DNA of 62,785 bases, taken from positions 1 to 62,785 of the forward strand of contig DXCV01000039.1 in assembly GCA_019115825.1 (NCBI GenBank). The letters are read 5' to 3'. Under the pieces are notes generated by a model, which was not told the DNA's origin, ran no database searches, and was given only the letters and a program-made list of their open reading frames with translations. Of the stretch, positions 1-6,693 are shown in pieces. A program made the translations under genes and the position numbers. The stretch comes from Candidatus Bacteroides pullicola. Its GTDB lineage: Bacteria > Bacteroidota > Bacteroidia > Bacteroidales > Bacteroidaceae. The stretch's first letter is position 1, and each line of letters begins with the position of its first letter.

Positions 1-272
1 TTATCTCTTGTCTTTCTACCATAGTCTTCATTTTTGCCTTTGCTTTATGGAATGCAAAGGTCTGTTCTTATAACTATGGTGGCGCTATTTTAATTTAGAA
101 TTATGGCGCACTTTTCAATTAGTATATACAGTTCTGCGAACTTGCCCATATCTCTATGACATAAGGTGTAAAGTACCGTGTTTGTTAAATGATGCGTAAC
201 AACAATACGTTACTACGTTGCAAAGATAAGCATTATTAATTTGAATCGCACGATTGTGGACACGAAATATAA
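1..272. other. Left host flank
   Basis: This is chromosomal sequence outside the phage repeat and holds no complete gene. A possible leftward gene could start at 31 (MKTMVERQEI, running off the window). Bases 151-194 nearly repeat a segment in front of the phage toxin-antitoxin operon at 4761-4804. Confidence 0.5.
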
Positions 273-361
273 CAAAAAAGAGGAGAACCGTTTCCGATTT
301 TCCTCTTTTCTTGCGGGTGGCAGATGGGACTCGAACCCACGACATTCAGAACCACAATCTG
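273..361. repeat. Left phage attachment repeat with displaced tRNA-His 3' end
   Basis: These 89 bp match 62435-62523 with one mismatch (293 versus 62455). The repeat includes a terminator-like hairpin (rich in AGAGGA/TCCTCT) and the T arm, anticodon stem side and acceptor 3' strand of tRNA-His. It ends in the anticodon arm, after which the tRNA sequence is lost. This is the usual scar of tRNA-targeted integration: the original host 3' end is displaced here and the phage supplies the replacement at the right end. Confidence 0.93.
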
Positions 362-460
362 TGAGGAATATCTTTATTACTATTTGATTATCAATTATTT
401 GTGTAATGTTTTAGCAAGGCTTGCTAAAACCTTGCTAAAACAATTCGCAATGTGAGGAAT
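360..460. other. Integrase arm-site region, left
   Basis: The motif TTGCTAAAAC occurs at 421-430 and 432-441 and inverted at 408-417. Two copies in the same spacing lie at the other phage end (62320-62340), followed in both places by a similar AATT(T)CGC. A second repeat, TGTGAGGAAT, occurs at 360-369 and 451-460. Repeats shared by both ends just inside the core are what arm-type integrase and excisionase sites look like. No gene is seen here. Confidence 0.6.
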
Positions 461-464
461 GCTC

Positions 465-815
465 CTACTTTGATGGCACGCTATCCACCGGCAGGTAGAA
501 CGTGGTCGTGGATGGCGTGTACAATCCTCCCGTCACGCAGTACAGCAGCCCATCGGCGAACGTTATCCTGTGCTTCACCACGTAGCTATCATGCCCATTC
601 ACGTATTCCTCCGATTTCAGGCGGTTCTTCCCAACCGGGACAAGTCCCAGTATGAGACTGTGATTTTTCACGGAGTTTACTTTCACATAGGCTTCTCCCG
701 GAACGGCCCTCCCATGGTAGTAGCTCGTGGTGTAGCAAGATGAAAGCAACATGCAAACCGCCATGCAGGATGCCGGGATGGCGAATGCCTTGAAAATTCT
801 TTTTTTCATAATCAT
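465..815 (-). CDS. Bor-like lipoprotein
   Basis: This 116-residue protein has a signal peptide and a lipobox (LLSSC, Cys27 from the first Met). Start is at 815, or at 809 if the second Met is used. The C-terminal half (a central VNG followed by FADGLLYCVTGGLYTPSTTT) has the layout of the Bor family. In phage lambda Bor is an outer-membrane lipoprotein expressed from the prophage that raises serum resistance. It is the first gene inside the left end and reads away from the gene at 863, which fits a lysogenic-conversion gene. The Bor assignment rests on pattern memory and is fairly likely; the function in a gut anaerobe is unknown. Confidence 0.7.
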   Translation of the reverse strand: MIMKKRIFKAFAIPASCMAVCMLLSSCYTTSYYHGRAVPGEAYVKVNSVKNHSLILGLVPVGKNRLKSEEYVNGHDSYVVKHRITFADGLLYCVTGGLYTPSTTTFYLPVDSVPSK

Positions 816-838
816 TTCGTTTTTAGTTTATAAATAGT

Positions 839-846
839 TACTTTTG
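839..846 (+). promoter_or_regulatory. Promoter -7 box for the gene at 863
   Basis: TACTTTTG fits TAnnTTTG. Transcription would start near 853, about ten bases before the ATG at 863. Confidence 0.5.
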
Positions 847-862
847 CAAAAACTAATCACTT

Positions 863-1084
863 ATGCAATCTATAAAATCACTATTCAGGTCGTACACCGA
901 AAGAAGGCGGAGGATGAAGATTATCTCACGCCTGCTCTCAAGCCGCATGGTGTCCGAGGGTACGGAATCCGGGACACTTGTCAGAATGGCAGACGAAATA
1001 CGCCGATACATTGAAAGCGGGAAGTACGACAAGCGCGCATTGCCTAACGGTTATCGCTGGGCGGGAGGGCAAGCGGAACACTGA
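863..1084 (+). CDS. Small basic protein of unknown function
   Basis: A 73-residue protein rich in Arg and Lys at the N terminus, of no family I recognise. A good promoter box lies about 17 bp before its ATG. It is an isolated rightward gene in a leftward block. Its last 41 bases overlap the end of the convergent gene 1044-1391, so both are read to the end only if antisense overlap is tolerated. It could be a lysogeny-expressed gene; nothing in the sequence shows its role. Confidence 0.5.
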   Translation: MQSIKSLFRSYTERRRRMKIISRLLSSRMVSEGTESGTLVRMADEIRRYIESGKYDKRALPNGYRWAGGQAEH

Positions 1085-1391
1085 ACGTGACGCGGTTCTC
1101 CACCGTCTGAGACTTGTTGCTTCCTATCTCGCCTATCTTTATAGTGTCCATCACTTCAATACCTGCTTTCCCTCCGTGCGTGCTTCCGTCCGTGACGCAC
1201 AGGGAAAAGTCCACCTTTTGAACAAAGGTTATATTGTCGTTCCCCACGCGCATGATTGCGTTAGAGCCTTTCACGATGCCCATGTCTGTCGGGTTGACGC
1301 ACGCCCCGTTCTTCCGGGCATATTCCTGCGCGTCCTTTACTCCTGCGATTATTTCTTTCAGCGTTTCGCTTACGAAATCCTTCAGTTCCAT
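1044..1391 (-). CDS. Trypco2-like small protein
   Basis: A 115-residue protein that begins MELKDFVSETLKEIIAGVKD and ends in a beta-rich FSVPLAL stretch. This is the layout of the trypsin-co-occurring domain 2 (Trypco2) family: one N-terminal helix, then an immunoglobulin-like beta region. The family is known from conflict-associated gene clusters, but no protease gene is next to it here. It lies four bases from the small gene 1395-1598 and probably shares its transcript. The family call is moderate; the role is unknown. Confidence 0.55.
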   Translation of the reverse strand: MELKDFVSETLKEIIAGVKDAQEYARKNGACVNPTDMGIVKGSNAIMRVGNDNITFVQKVDFSLCVTDGSTHGGKAGIEVMDTIKIGEIGSNKSQTVENRVTFSVPLALPPSDNR

Positions 1392-1394
1392 ATT

Positions 1395-1598
1395 TTAGGG
1401 GCATAAGATTTCAACGATTTCCAAACACCACCCATTTTGAGATATAATGCTTTCACATGCTTCCTGTGCCTCTTCTTTAGAATCAAATGTTTCAACTTCA
1501 TTCTTGTTGTTATATGTGTAAACCCAAGAGTTTGATTCTATTCTTTTTAGGTATGACATGGAGGAGTTATCTAACCTCCTTATTATATACTTCTTCAT
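1395..1598 (-). CDS. Hypothetical small protein
   Basis: A 67-residue protein with a basic N terminus (MKKYIIRRLDN) and an acidic centre (DSKEEAQEACESI). It has no membrane segment or known motif. It is likely cotranscribed with the Trypco2-like gene. Its codon use is more AT-rich than the replication genes, as is usual for phage accessory genes. I do not recognise it. Confidence 0.55.
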   Translation of the reverse strand: MKKYIIRRLDNSSMSYLKRIESNSWVYTYNNKNEVETFDSKEEAQEACESIISQNGWCLEIVEILCP

Positions 1599-1685
1599 AT
1601 TACTTTTATTGATTAATTGAAATATATTATCTACAGTTATCTGTTCCCTCTTGCCTCTTTTATGTCAATTTTCGCATGTATTATC

Positions 1686-2384
1686 TTACATTTGATTTCT
1701 TGCCAATTTACCTACGACCTTGTATAGATACAATATTTGTTCGCCTTCAATCAGCATATCAGGGTATTTCCTCCTCCCGTCAGGATTGCAAGCCGTGTTA
1801 TAAGAAACGAGCCTCAACCCGTTCTCCTCCACATAAACCATTTTGAGAAGCCTGTCCTCCCTGGTTATCACCACGTACGGCTGTCCGTTGTCTATCGAAG
1901 TCTTGTCCCTGATTTCACGGACAAATATCGTGTCTCCGGGCATATACATGTCGTACATGGAATCACCGTAGACCGTAATACCATAGCATCCGGTGAAGTC
2001 CGGTATGTTCACGTAGCCTACCACCTTGTTCTCGTCACCGTCAAATCCGATGCCAAGACCTGCACATACACGTATATCCAGTATCTTGATGTCTTTAGAG
2101 GAAGAAGGGAATGATGTGACTATATTCCCAGTTTCTTCATTTACACCCTTCAATGGCTTTCCACGACCTGTAAGGATGTATTCCGAATTTATATCTTCTC
2201 TTGCCGTACAAACGGCAGATAGCAAATCAGAAGGGAGAACTTTATCTTTACCTCCTTTTGTTTTTGTCTCTTTCAACTGAGACAGTTTTGATTGAGCAGA
2301 TTTAACCCCGTATTTTTTTTCAATTTCATACGAAGAAATTCCAGCCTGCTCAATACACTCAAAAAATCTTTCTATAATTCCCAT
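1686..2384 (-). CDS. Phage repressor with HTH and S24 (LexA-like) peptidase domains
   Basis: A 232-residue master repressor. Residues about 1-75 form the DNA-binding domain. Residues about 98-225 are an S24 peptidase fold: a cleavage-type Ala-Gly pair near 108-109 (RVCAGLG), the catalytic serine in GDSMYD (Ser142) and the lysine in RLLKMV (Lys181). Repressors of this kind cut themselves when bound to RecA filaments, which would couple induction to DNA damage. Its own promoter (TAATTTTG complement at 2412-2419) lies inside the palindrome 2407-2426, so it should control itself as well as the rightward promoter there. Confidence 0.92.
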   Translation of the reverse strand: MGIIERFFECIEQAGISSYEIEKKYGVKSAQSKLSQLKETKTKGGKDKVLPSDLLSAVCTAREDINSEYILTGRGKPLKGVNEETGNIVTSFPSSSKDIKILDIRVCAGLGIGFDGDENKVVGYVNIPDFTGCYGITVYGDSMYDMYMPGDTIFVREIRDKTSIDNGQPYVVITREDRLLKMVYVEENGLRLVSYNTACNPDGRRKYPDMLIEGEQILYLYKVVGKLARNQM

Positions 2385-2404
2385 AATTTTAAAGCATTAT
2401 TTTT

Positions 2405-2432
2405 GATACTTCAAAATTATAAAGTATCTTTG
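2405..2432. promoter_or_regulatory. Repressor operator with two divergent promoters
   Basis: The palindrome TACTTCA-N6-TAAAGTA lies at 2407-2426. The rightward -7 box TATCTTTG (2425-2432) overlaps its right arm. The leftward box for the repressor gene (TAATTTTG on the minus strand, 2412-2419) lies in its centre. The same half-sites with the same 6-bp gap recur at 4810-4829 and 4839-4858, so this is very likely the repressor's binding site. Confidence 0.8.
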
Positions 2433-2437
2433 CCGCC

Positions 2438-2541
2438 GTAACAAGGTCGAGGTGTTACACGACAAAGTTGATTAAACATTCCTCCGAGGAGGTTTAATAT
2501 ATACAGTCCCGTAGTAGCTCGACCCTATTACGGGGCTTTTA
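2438..2541 (+). ncRNA. Candidate structured small RNA under repressor control
   Basis: A promoter (2425-2432) and an intrinsic terminator (stem 2508-2517 with 2525-2534, then a T-rich run) are only about 100 bp apart with no credible protein between them. Hairpin 1 pairs 2438-2443 with 2453-2458. Hairpin 2 pairs ATTAAAC (2471-2477) with GTTTAAT near 2492-2498 around a CCTCCGAGGAGG core. Hairpin 3 is the terminator. Loop 1 (GGTCGAG, 2445-2451) is exactly complementary to the terminator loop (CTCGACC, 2518-2524), so a kissing-loop fold is likely. It occupies the place where a cro gene would be expected. Confidence 0.65.
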
Positions 2542-2825
2542 TTTTAAGCATCGGTTTCATCAGTGCCAACCGTTCCGACCCCCACAGACAGCGGAGAGAC
2601 AAAATGGCCCTTCGGTGATTGTTGTAGTATGCAAATTCCTGCTCTGTCCCACCAGCCGACAACAGGAGACCAACGACATAGTGACGCATGACGGCATACT
2701 CGCGCTGGAGACGCGGAATCAACAAACGCCAACCAAGTCCACGGCGGATTTCGCCCCAACACCTCTTGATAGATAGGTTGTTGGGAGAAGGGCTGGGTAT
2801 GTACTAATACAAAATTTTTAATGAA
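2542..2825. other. Region without a confident gene
   Basis: Two overlapping leftward reading frames exist (2528-2725 and 2544-2762), but both overlap the terminator end or have a random-looking Trp/Arg/Cys-rich composition. The frame 2528-2725 (MLIPRLQREYAVMRHY start) is the better of the two and could be a small protein. No promoter or terminator was recognised. Confidence 0.35.
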
Positions 2826-3326
2826 ATGAAGAACAAGAAAAAGACAAAGAAGTCAAGCAAAAAAAGTTGCGCGCAAAATTGTAAACCACGCGTGCAATCA
2901 CCTTTGGACTTGCATAACATCAAAAGTTATATAGAGGATTATGCAATCATTTCCAAGTTCTCACACCTGCCTTTCAGTAAAAGGGAGTGGATAGAGACAA
3001 GGCGATATGAATTGCAATTCAGTGCGAACAAGTATGAGCACAATGTGGGAGCATATCTTTTGTCGCACAATGTGTCATTCATCCACCAAGCTCCATTTGT
3101 CATCAATGGGAAAATATATTTCCTTGACTTTTTCATCCCCTCCTTGCGCATTGCGTTGGAAGTAGATGGACCAAGCCATGATTCCATGCTAAAACGCGAG
3201 AAGGACAAAGACAGGGACTCAGCCTTCAAATCCATAGGCGTAAAGACAATACGGATAAGCAATCCCGAATGCGATAGCCCAAAATACTTGAACATCAGGA
3301 TGAAGGCAGAAGGGATTGTCAGATGA
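2826..3326 (+). CDS. PD-(D/E)XK-like (DUF559/Vsr-type) endonuclease
   Basis: A 166-residue protein. After a lysine-rich tail (residues 1-20), residues about 68-160 carry the nuclease core: an acidic residue in YFLDFF (Asp101), then LEVDGPSHD (Glu112, Asp114, His118), then a KDKDRD helix and a final strand GVKTIRIS. This is the pattern of DUF559 and very-short-patch-repair-like nucleases, which cut DNA single-strand or mismatch sites. It overlaps the following gene by a few bases. It could be a moron acting on incoming DNA or a repair enzyme; the fold is more certain than the role. Confidence 0.7.
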   Translation: MKNKKKTKKSSKKSCAQNCKPRVQSPLDLHNIKSYIEDYAIISKFSHLPFSKREWIETRRYELQFSANKYEHNVGAYLLSHNVSFIHQAPFVINGKIYFLDFFIPSLRIALEVDGPSHDSMLKREKDKDRDSAFKSIGVKTIRISNPECDSPKYLNIRMKAEGIVR

Positions 3327-3549
3327 ACCGATACCAATAAATCAAAGACCGATGATATATATTACTTCGTTGTTAATCCTGCTGTTTATCGTTGCCACCT
3401 TCGTAATCATATACTTTGTCATAAAGTCGTACTTCTGGCTCATCGACAGGGTAAAATATAAAAGGGCGTTGTCGTGCGCGTATTTCCTGCTCGCCTTGGC
3501 CTTTCTGTACCTTTTCCTGCTTTTTACCGGAATGGCGATATCCGCTTAG
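3316..3549 (+). CDS. Small two-span membrane protein
   Basis: Up to 77 residues with hydrophobic segments at about 14-36 and 51-75 separated by a basic loop (DRVKYKR). The earliest start is a TTG at 3316 overlapping the end of the nuclease gene; an ATG at 3352 would leave 65 residues and both membrane segments. No family is recognised. Overlap suggests translation coupled to the nuclease. Confidence 0.5.
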   Translation: MSDEPIPINQRPMIYITSLLILLFIVATFVIIYFVIKSYFWLIDRVKYKRALSCAYFLLALAFLYLFLLFTGMAISA

Positions 3550-4019
3550 CATAAGCACAATGACTGCGTGATGGTTCTGTTTGTTCCAAAGTCATCGTCC
3601 CACACCAAGTGGATGGTGGGTTTTATGTTATGTCCCTGCATAAGGCATAAGTCCAAATAAAACCTGTCATTCCTGTTCAATACCGGATACGGGACAATAG
3701 GCTCGTTCATTATATGTATTCTCCCAGTTTCGGATGTCAGGTCGCTGGATATTATCCGTATATTCCGCGCCTGGCACTTTCCTTCGTTGATGATGGAAAC
3801 CTTCCATCCCTTCCCTATATGAAAGACCTCAGCCCTTAATATAGCCTTCTTTTCTTCTTCCTCCTTTCTCCGATATTCTTCAAGCTGAAAGTCTTTAATC
3901 TTTTCGTCCATCCGCTTGATGTTTTTCTCATAACGGATACCCATAAATAGAGTGAACACTGTGGATGCTATGGCGAATCCGCAGCCAACCAATCCCATTA
4001 TATCGTTTAAACAATCCAT
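3546..4019 (-). CDS. Membrane-anchored hypothetical protein
   Basis: A 157-residue protein with one N-terminal membrane segment (about residues 8-28), a charged coiled coil (about 33-60, KDFQLEEYRRKEEEEKK) and a soluble beta-rich C-terminal domain (about 62-157). The layout suggests a membrane-tethered cytoplasmic domain. It is convergent with the small membrane protein at 3316 and overlaps its last bases. Such lone anchored proteins in prophage accessory regions often act in immunity or exclusion, but nothing here proves that. Confidence 0.55.
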   Translation of the reverse strand: MDCLNDIMGLVGCGFAIASTVFTLFMGIRYEKNIKRMDEKIKDFQLEEYRRKEEEEKKAILRAEVFHIGKGWKVSIINEGKCQARNIRIISSDLTSETGRIHIMNEPIVPYPVLNRNDRFYLDLCLMQGHNIKPTIHLVWDDDFGTNRTITQSLCLC

Positions 4020-4138
4020 ATAATAATGTACAAATTGCCCTATTTGTTAAATGAAAGCCCTACAAACATTGTTTGTATTTCTACCTCAGAGGCTTGCCAG
4101 CCACTTCTTGCCCGGCTTGCTCTTCAACAAATGATGAA

Positions 4139-4564
4139 TCATCTTTCGTTGAAGATAAACTCCAGTCCGTGCCTCCTGTACCAGTCAAACTTCCGGTCGG
4201 AGCTGACCAGCGGGATGCGGTCGGCGATAGCCTGTGCGATGACAAGGCGGTCGTTCGGGTCGCGGTGGTCGGGTTGCATGGGAAGTTCGGAGAGCTGTTG
4301 CAGATGAACCTTTCCGACTGCGACAATCCTTATCCCCATTTCCTCCAGCCACCCCAGCACATCCGATGGCAATGGCGCTTTCATTCCCTTTCTGAACGGG
4401 AGTTTGCCTATCTGATATAAATGTATCAGCTCGTGCACGCAGACGGAACTTGTCATAAACAGATTCTCGTAATCGGCTATTTTACGCTTCACCTCTTCGC
4501 TGATTTCGTCCTGCTGTTCCGTGATAAGGAATGCGAGGATGTTTGTATCCAGGTAGTATCTCAT
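4139..4564 (-). CDS. vapC: PIN-domain toxin, VapC family
   Basis: A 141-residue PIN-domain ribonuclease. The acidic active-site residues are visible: Asp6 (YLDTNI), Glu45 (VHELIHL), Asp105 (DPNDRLVIAQA) and Asp123 (SSDRKF). VapC toxins cut specific RNAs, often tRNA, when the antitoxin is degraded. The antitoxin gene is directly upstream and overlaps by four bases. A nested palindrome at 4126-4156 overlaps the end of the gene and may end the transcript. As a prophage gene it may stabilise the lysogen or block other phages. Confidence 0.85.
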   Translation of the reverse strand: MRYYLDTNILAFLITEQQDEISEEVKRKIADYENLFMTSSVCVHELIHLYQIGKLPFRKGMKAPLPSDVLGWLEEMGIRIVAVGKVHLQQLSELPMQPDHRDPNDRLVIAQAIADRIPLVSSDRKFDWYRRHGLEFIFNER

Positions 4565-4749
4565 CTGAGGATGTATTTCATGTCCTCTTCCCTGATATAC
4601 AATCCTGTACTCCTGCCGCTAAGGAACCACTCGCCAATCTTGCTCAATCTGCCGTCCCTTGCTTTTTTCTCTTTTAAGAACTGGATGAAGTCATTGCCTC
4701 TCAATCCGCTCTTTGGCTTCATTGCCTTTGTTTTCGTCTTTGTTTCCAT
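4561..4749 (-). CDS. Antitoxin of the PIN toxin
   Basis: A 62-residue, strongly basic protein encoded just before the PIN toxin with a four-base overlap, the standard antitoxin-first order. The N terminus is a run of Lys/Thr; the C terminus (REEDMKYILR) is the likely toxin-binding end. It does not clearly show an AbrB or ribbon-helix-helix fold, so only position identifies it. A 44-bp segment found also in the host flank lies 12 bp upstream. Confidence 0.7.
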   Translation of the reverse strand: METKTKTKAMKPKSGLRGNDFIQFLKEKKARDGRLSKIGEWFLSGRSTGLYIREEDMKYILR

Positions 4750-4760
4750 ACTATGCCCTT

Positions 4761-4804
4761 TCTCTATAATATAAGGTGTAAAGTACCTTGTTTGTTAAAT
4801 GATG
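4761..4804. repeat. 44-bp segment repeated in the left host flank
   Basis: These bases match 151-194 with three mismatches. Here they form the upstream region of the leftward antitoxin gene and contain a half-site TAAAGTA (4779-4785) like that of the phage operators. The other copy lies outside the phage repeat. Confidence 0.7.
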
Positions 4805-4809
4805 TTTAT

Positions 4810-4864
4810 TACTTTATTTTTCTAAAGTATTCCTTTGCTACTTTAGAATTATAAAGTATCTTTG
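4810..4864 (+). promoter_or_regulatory. Early promoter with two repressor operators
   Basis: TACTTTA-N6-TAAAGTA occurs twice, at 4810-4829 and 4839-4858, centres 29 bp apart. The second overlaps the -7 box TATCTTTG (4857-4864). Half-sites and gap equal those of the operator at the repressor gene. This is probably the main repressed early promoter for the genes from 4936 on, and may also affect the divergent toxin-antitoxin operon. Confidence 0.8.
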
Positions 4865-4935
4865 CACCGTGATAGTTGAACAACCAGTTGCCCAACATCC
4901 ACAATGCAAAGATAACGATTAAAAATAGAATATCA

Positions 4936-5142
4936 ATGAAAATACGGAAAAAGAAAGTGTGCATCACGGAACTGCTCAGGTCGATGGAACCCGGACGCGA
5001 ATACGAGTTCACCATCTACGAGGCGAGCCAAGGCAGCTTCAACGAGATAGCCAAACGCCTCGGGATGGCCGGACAGGTGACGACCCGCAAGAAATCGCCC
5101 ACGCGGTTCGTGGTGATGAAGAAAGGAGGGATGTCGACATGA
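4936..5142 (+). CDS. Small basic early protein
   Basis: A 68-residue protein with many Lys/Arg and the sequence SFNEIAKRLGMAGQVTTRKK, which reads like a helix-turn-helix with a basic wing. It is the first protein gene behind the repressed early promoter. The ATG at 4936 is preferred over an upstream TTG at 4876 because the latter lies almost at the transcription start. A regulator such as Cro or excisionase is possible by position. The stop overlaps the next start (ATGA-type). Confidence 0.6.
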   Translation: MKIRKKKVCITELLRSMEPGREYEFTIYEASQGSFNEIAKRLGMAGQVTTRKKSPTRFVVMKKGGMST

Positions 5143-5414
5143 AACCCGAAGACTTCTCCCGCATGATAACGGACGCCTACCAGGTAGGCTTCGCCGAGGC
5201 CGTCAGGATGTACGAGCCGGTGCAAGACCTGATACGCGCCAAGGACGCGAAAATGTGGCTGCGGATGATGAACGCCAGCGACAAGGTCTTGCGGGAAGTG
5301 ACGCCCAAGAGGGTGGGAGAAGCGAAGAACTCGCCGCTCTACTACTCCAAGGCGGAAATCAAGAAGGCATTGCTCACGGCGAGGGCATCCATGCTCAACA
5401 CGCTGGAGCAATGA
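5139..5414 (+). CDS. Hypothetical early protein
   Basis: A 91-residue, mostly helical protein. Its centre (AYQVGFAEAVRMYEPVQDLI) resembles a type of small protein seen repeatedly in Bacteroides mobile elements, sometimes with a DNA-binding C terminus. The ATG overlaps the stop of the preceding gene, so the two are translationally coupled. It is the last gene before the long gene-free stretch 5415-5818. Function unknown. Confidence 0.6.
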   Translation: MKPEDFSRMITDAYQVGFAEAVRMYEPVQDLIRAKDAKMWLRMMNASDKVLREVTPKRVGEAKNSPLYYSKAEIKKALLTARASMLNTLEQ

Positions 5415-5818
5415 CAAACAAAGCGGCATAGCTCAACGAGAGCGTCCTCCCTTCACACCTCTGTTCCCTGCGGGAGGAAGATTCCGGCCCGACGCCGGAT
5501 GCCGCACAAAAAGAGACAGCGACCCTTGACATGCTGGAAAGTCCCGCACGGTGTAATTCATAAGCCGTGTACGGGAGGACAAGACAACAAGATGCGTATA
5601 TGTGCCACAGCGGAGACGCGGATACTGGCAAGGAGGACGCATCGAGGCAAAAGAAACATTTGAAATTGAACCTAACAACCCAGCACGCCAATCTGTCTTT
5701 AGCGTGGTGAGTATGCCCGGTTAGGCACGGGTATCGCTGGTTGTACACATATCCCCGCCCGGCCAATGAGCCTACCCTTTGATGAGGAGGCGGGGAACAA
5801 AACCAAAACTGACAAGAT
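5415..5818 (+). ncRNA. About 400 nt gene-free, highly structured region (candidate ncRNA)
   Basis: No credible protein is encoded. Many strong stems are visible: 5446-5451 with 5472-5477; 5483-5488 with 5494-5499; a 10-bp stem 5542-5551 with 5565-5576 (two-base bulge); a three-way junction closed by 5675-5684 with 5736-5744 (one bulge) around arms 5685-5688/5702-5705 and 5713-5719/5728-5734; and a perfect 8-bp stem 5752-5759 with 5789-5796. It is likely transcribed from the early promoter at 4857. It could be a separate large RNA or a processed part of the early transcript. Strand is inferred from the neighbours. Confidence 0.6.
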
Positions 5819-6073
5819 ATGAGCACAAAAAATCCATTCCGCAGCCTGCTGAAAAGGCTCCGGGAGCGCAGGGACAGGAAGTTCCGCGAACGCATAGACC
5901 GGGTGTATTTCCACGTGGACGAACATGGGAACAGGTTCATCAAAGGAAGCCTGAATGCTGTCTATGATGAAGAAACAAAAGCAAAAGGAAACGTCACGGC
6001 ATGGATGGAAACTCCTGCTGATAAAGTCGTTCCCAAAGTTCTTGAGTTTGAGCGCGCAACTGGGCTTCGGTAA
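5819..6073 (+). CDS. Small basic hypothetical protein
   Basis: An 84-residue protein with an Arg/Lys-rich first third (LLKRLRERRDRKFRERIDRV) and a more neutral remainder. It follows the structured 400-nt stretch directly; the stem 5752-5796 ends 23 bases before the ATG. Its last 80 bases overlap the convergent gene ending at 5994. RNA binding is an idea from charge and position only. Confidence 0.5.
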   Translation: MSTKNPFRSLLKRLRERRDRKFRERIDRVYFHVDEHGNRFIKGSLNAVYDEETKAKGNVTAWMETPADKVVPKVLEFERATGLR

Positions 6074-6326
6074 ACAATCCTTTGTGTATCAATGATTCGG
6101 CCATTTCTTTGCATTTCAAAGACAAAGAGCCCATGTCACGCACTATCGGAAACCGGACGCCATATTTGGAAAGCCCATCTCTTATTTTTGAAGAGAGCAC
6201 ATCCATTCTTACACCTTTCATTACAGGCTCGTATTCCTCGCCAAGCAGTTTGAATATTGCATGTACAACCACTTGGTCTTTCGCAGGATTATGCCATTCG
6301 TTGGTAAGATAATCGTATGTATCCAT
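5994..6326 (-). CDS. Hypothetical protein
   Basis: A 110-residue, largely helical, soluble protein. The start at 6326 (MDTYDYLTNEW) is chosen because a clear -7 box lies 24 bases upstream; earlier in-frame starts read through the promoter. It is a single leftward gene in the rightward early region, with its own promoter, so it may be expressed in the lysogen. No family is recognised. The 3' end overlaps the convergent gene 5819-6073. Confidence 0.6.
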   Translation of the reverse strand: MDTYDYLTNEWHNPAKDQVVVHAIFKLLGEEYEPVMKGVRMDVLSSKIRDGLSKYGVRFPIVRDMGSLSLKCKEMAESLIHKGLFTEAQLRAQTQELWERLYQQEFPSMP

Positions 6327-6334
6327 AACAAAAA

Positions 6335-6435
6335 AATTTAGTGACGCCGCAAAGATAGCAAAATAATCCGGCACGCCCCTTCCATAACAGATGATTTTTA
6401 GTGACGCATCAATCATTCCCGTAAGGCGTGCCCCA
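6335..6435 (-). promoter_or_regulatory. Promoter and repeats upstream of the gene at 5994-6326
   Basis: The minus-strand -7 box TATCTTTG is at 6350-6357. TTTAGTGACGC occurs at about 6337-6347 and again near 6395-6405. GGCACGCC (about 6371-6378) and GGCGTGCC (about 6425-6432) form an inverted pair. These look like sites for a dedicated regulator. Confidence 0.5.
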
Positions 6436-6693
6436 TTCCCGTAGGCCCCGCAACCCATCAGCGTTGCGAGCCTGTAACCCTTCAAAGCCGCACCTGCGTG
6501 GCAGACCACCACGACGCGGCACATAGCCACCGGAACAGGGACGGGACCTACACATTTTCTGCAAGTTCTTTAGATTGAATTAAGGTTAAGATTGTTTGAA
6601 GGTTTCAATTTGATACAATCTACACGCCGTGCCCGTCCGCGACGGATAGGCACGGTTTCCCGAATGATTACTAACTCCAAAAAACATATCATT
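6436..6693 (+). promoter_or_regulatory. Untranslated leader before the recombination operon
   Basis: No gene is seen. An inverted pair AGATTGT (6589-6595) and ACAATCT (6615-6621) is followed by a strong hairpin pairing 6627-6633 with 6649-6655, extended by 6636-6639 with 6643-6646. It ends 38 bases before the ATG at 6694. I could not find a good -7 box; the hairpin may be a leader structure or an attenuator. Confidence 0.4.

Noticed and set aside
5415..5818. Group I or group II intron
   Set aside because: No intron-encoded protein, no interrupted host gene, and no recognisable catalytic core or domain V.
5395..5943. 182-codon leftward frame across the structured RNA region
   Set aside because: Composition (Ser, Arg, Cys, Phe) and overlap with two real genes show it is not coding; RNA structure explains the region better.
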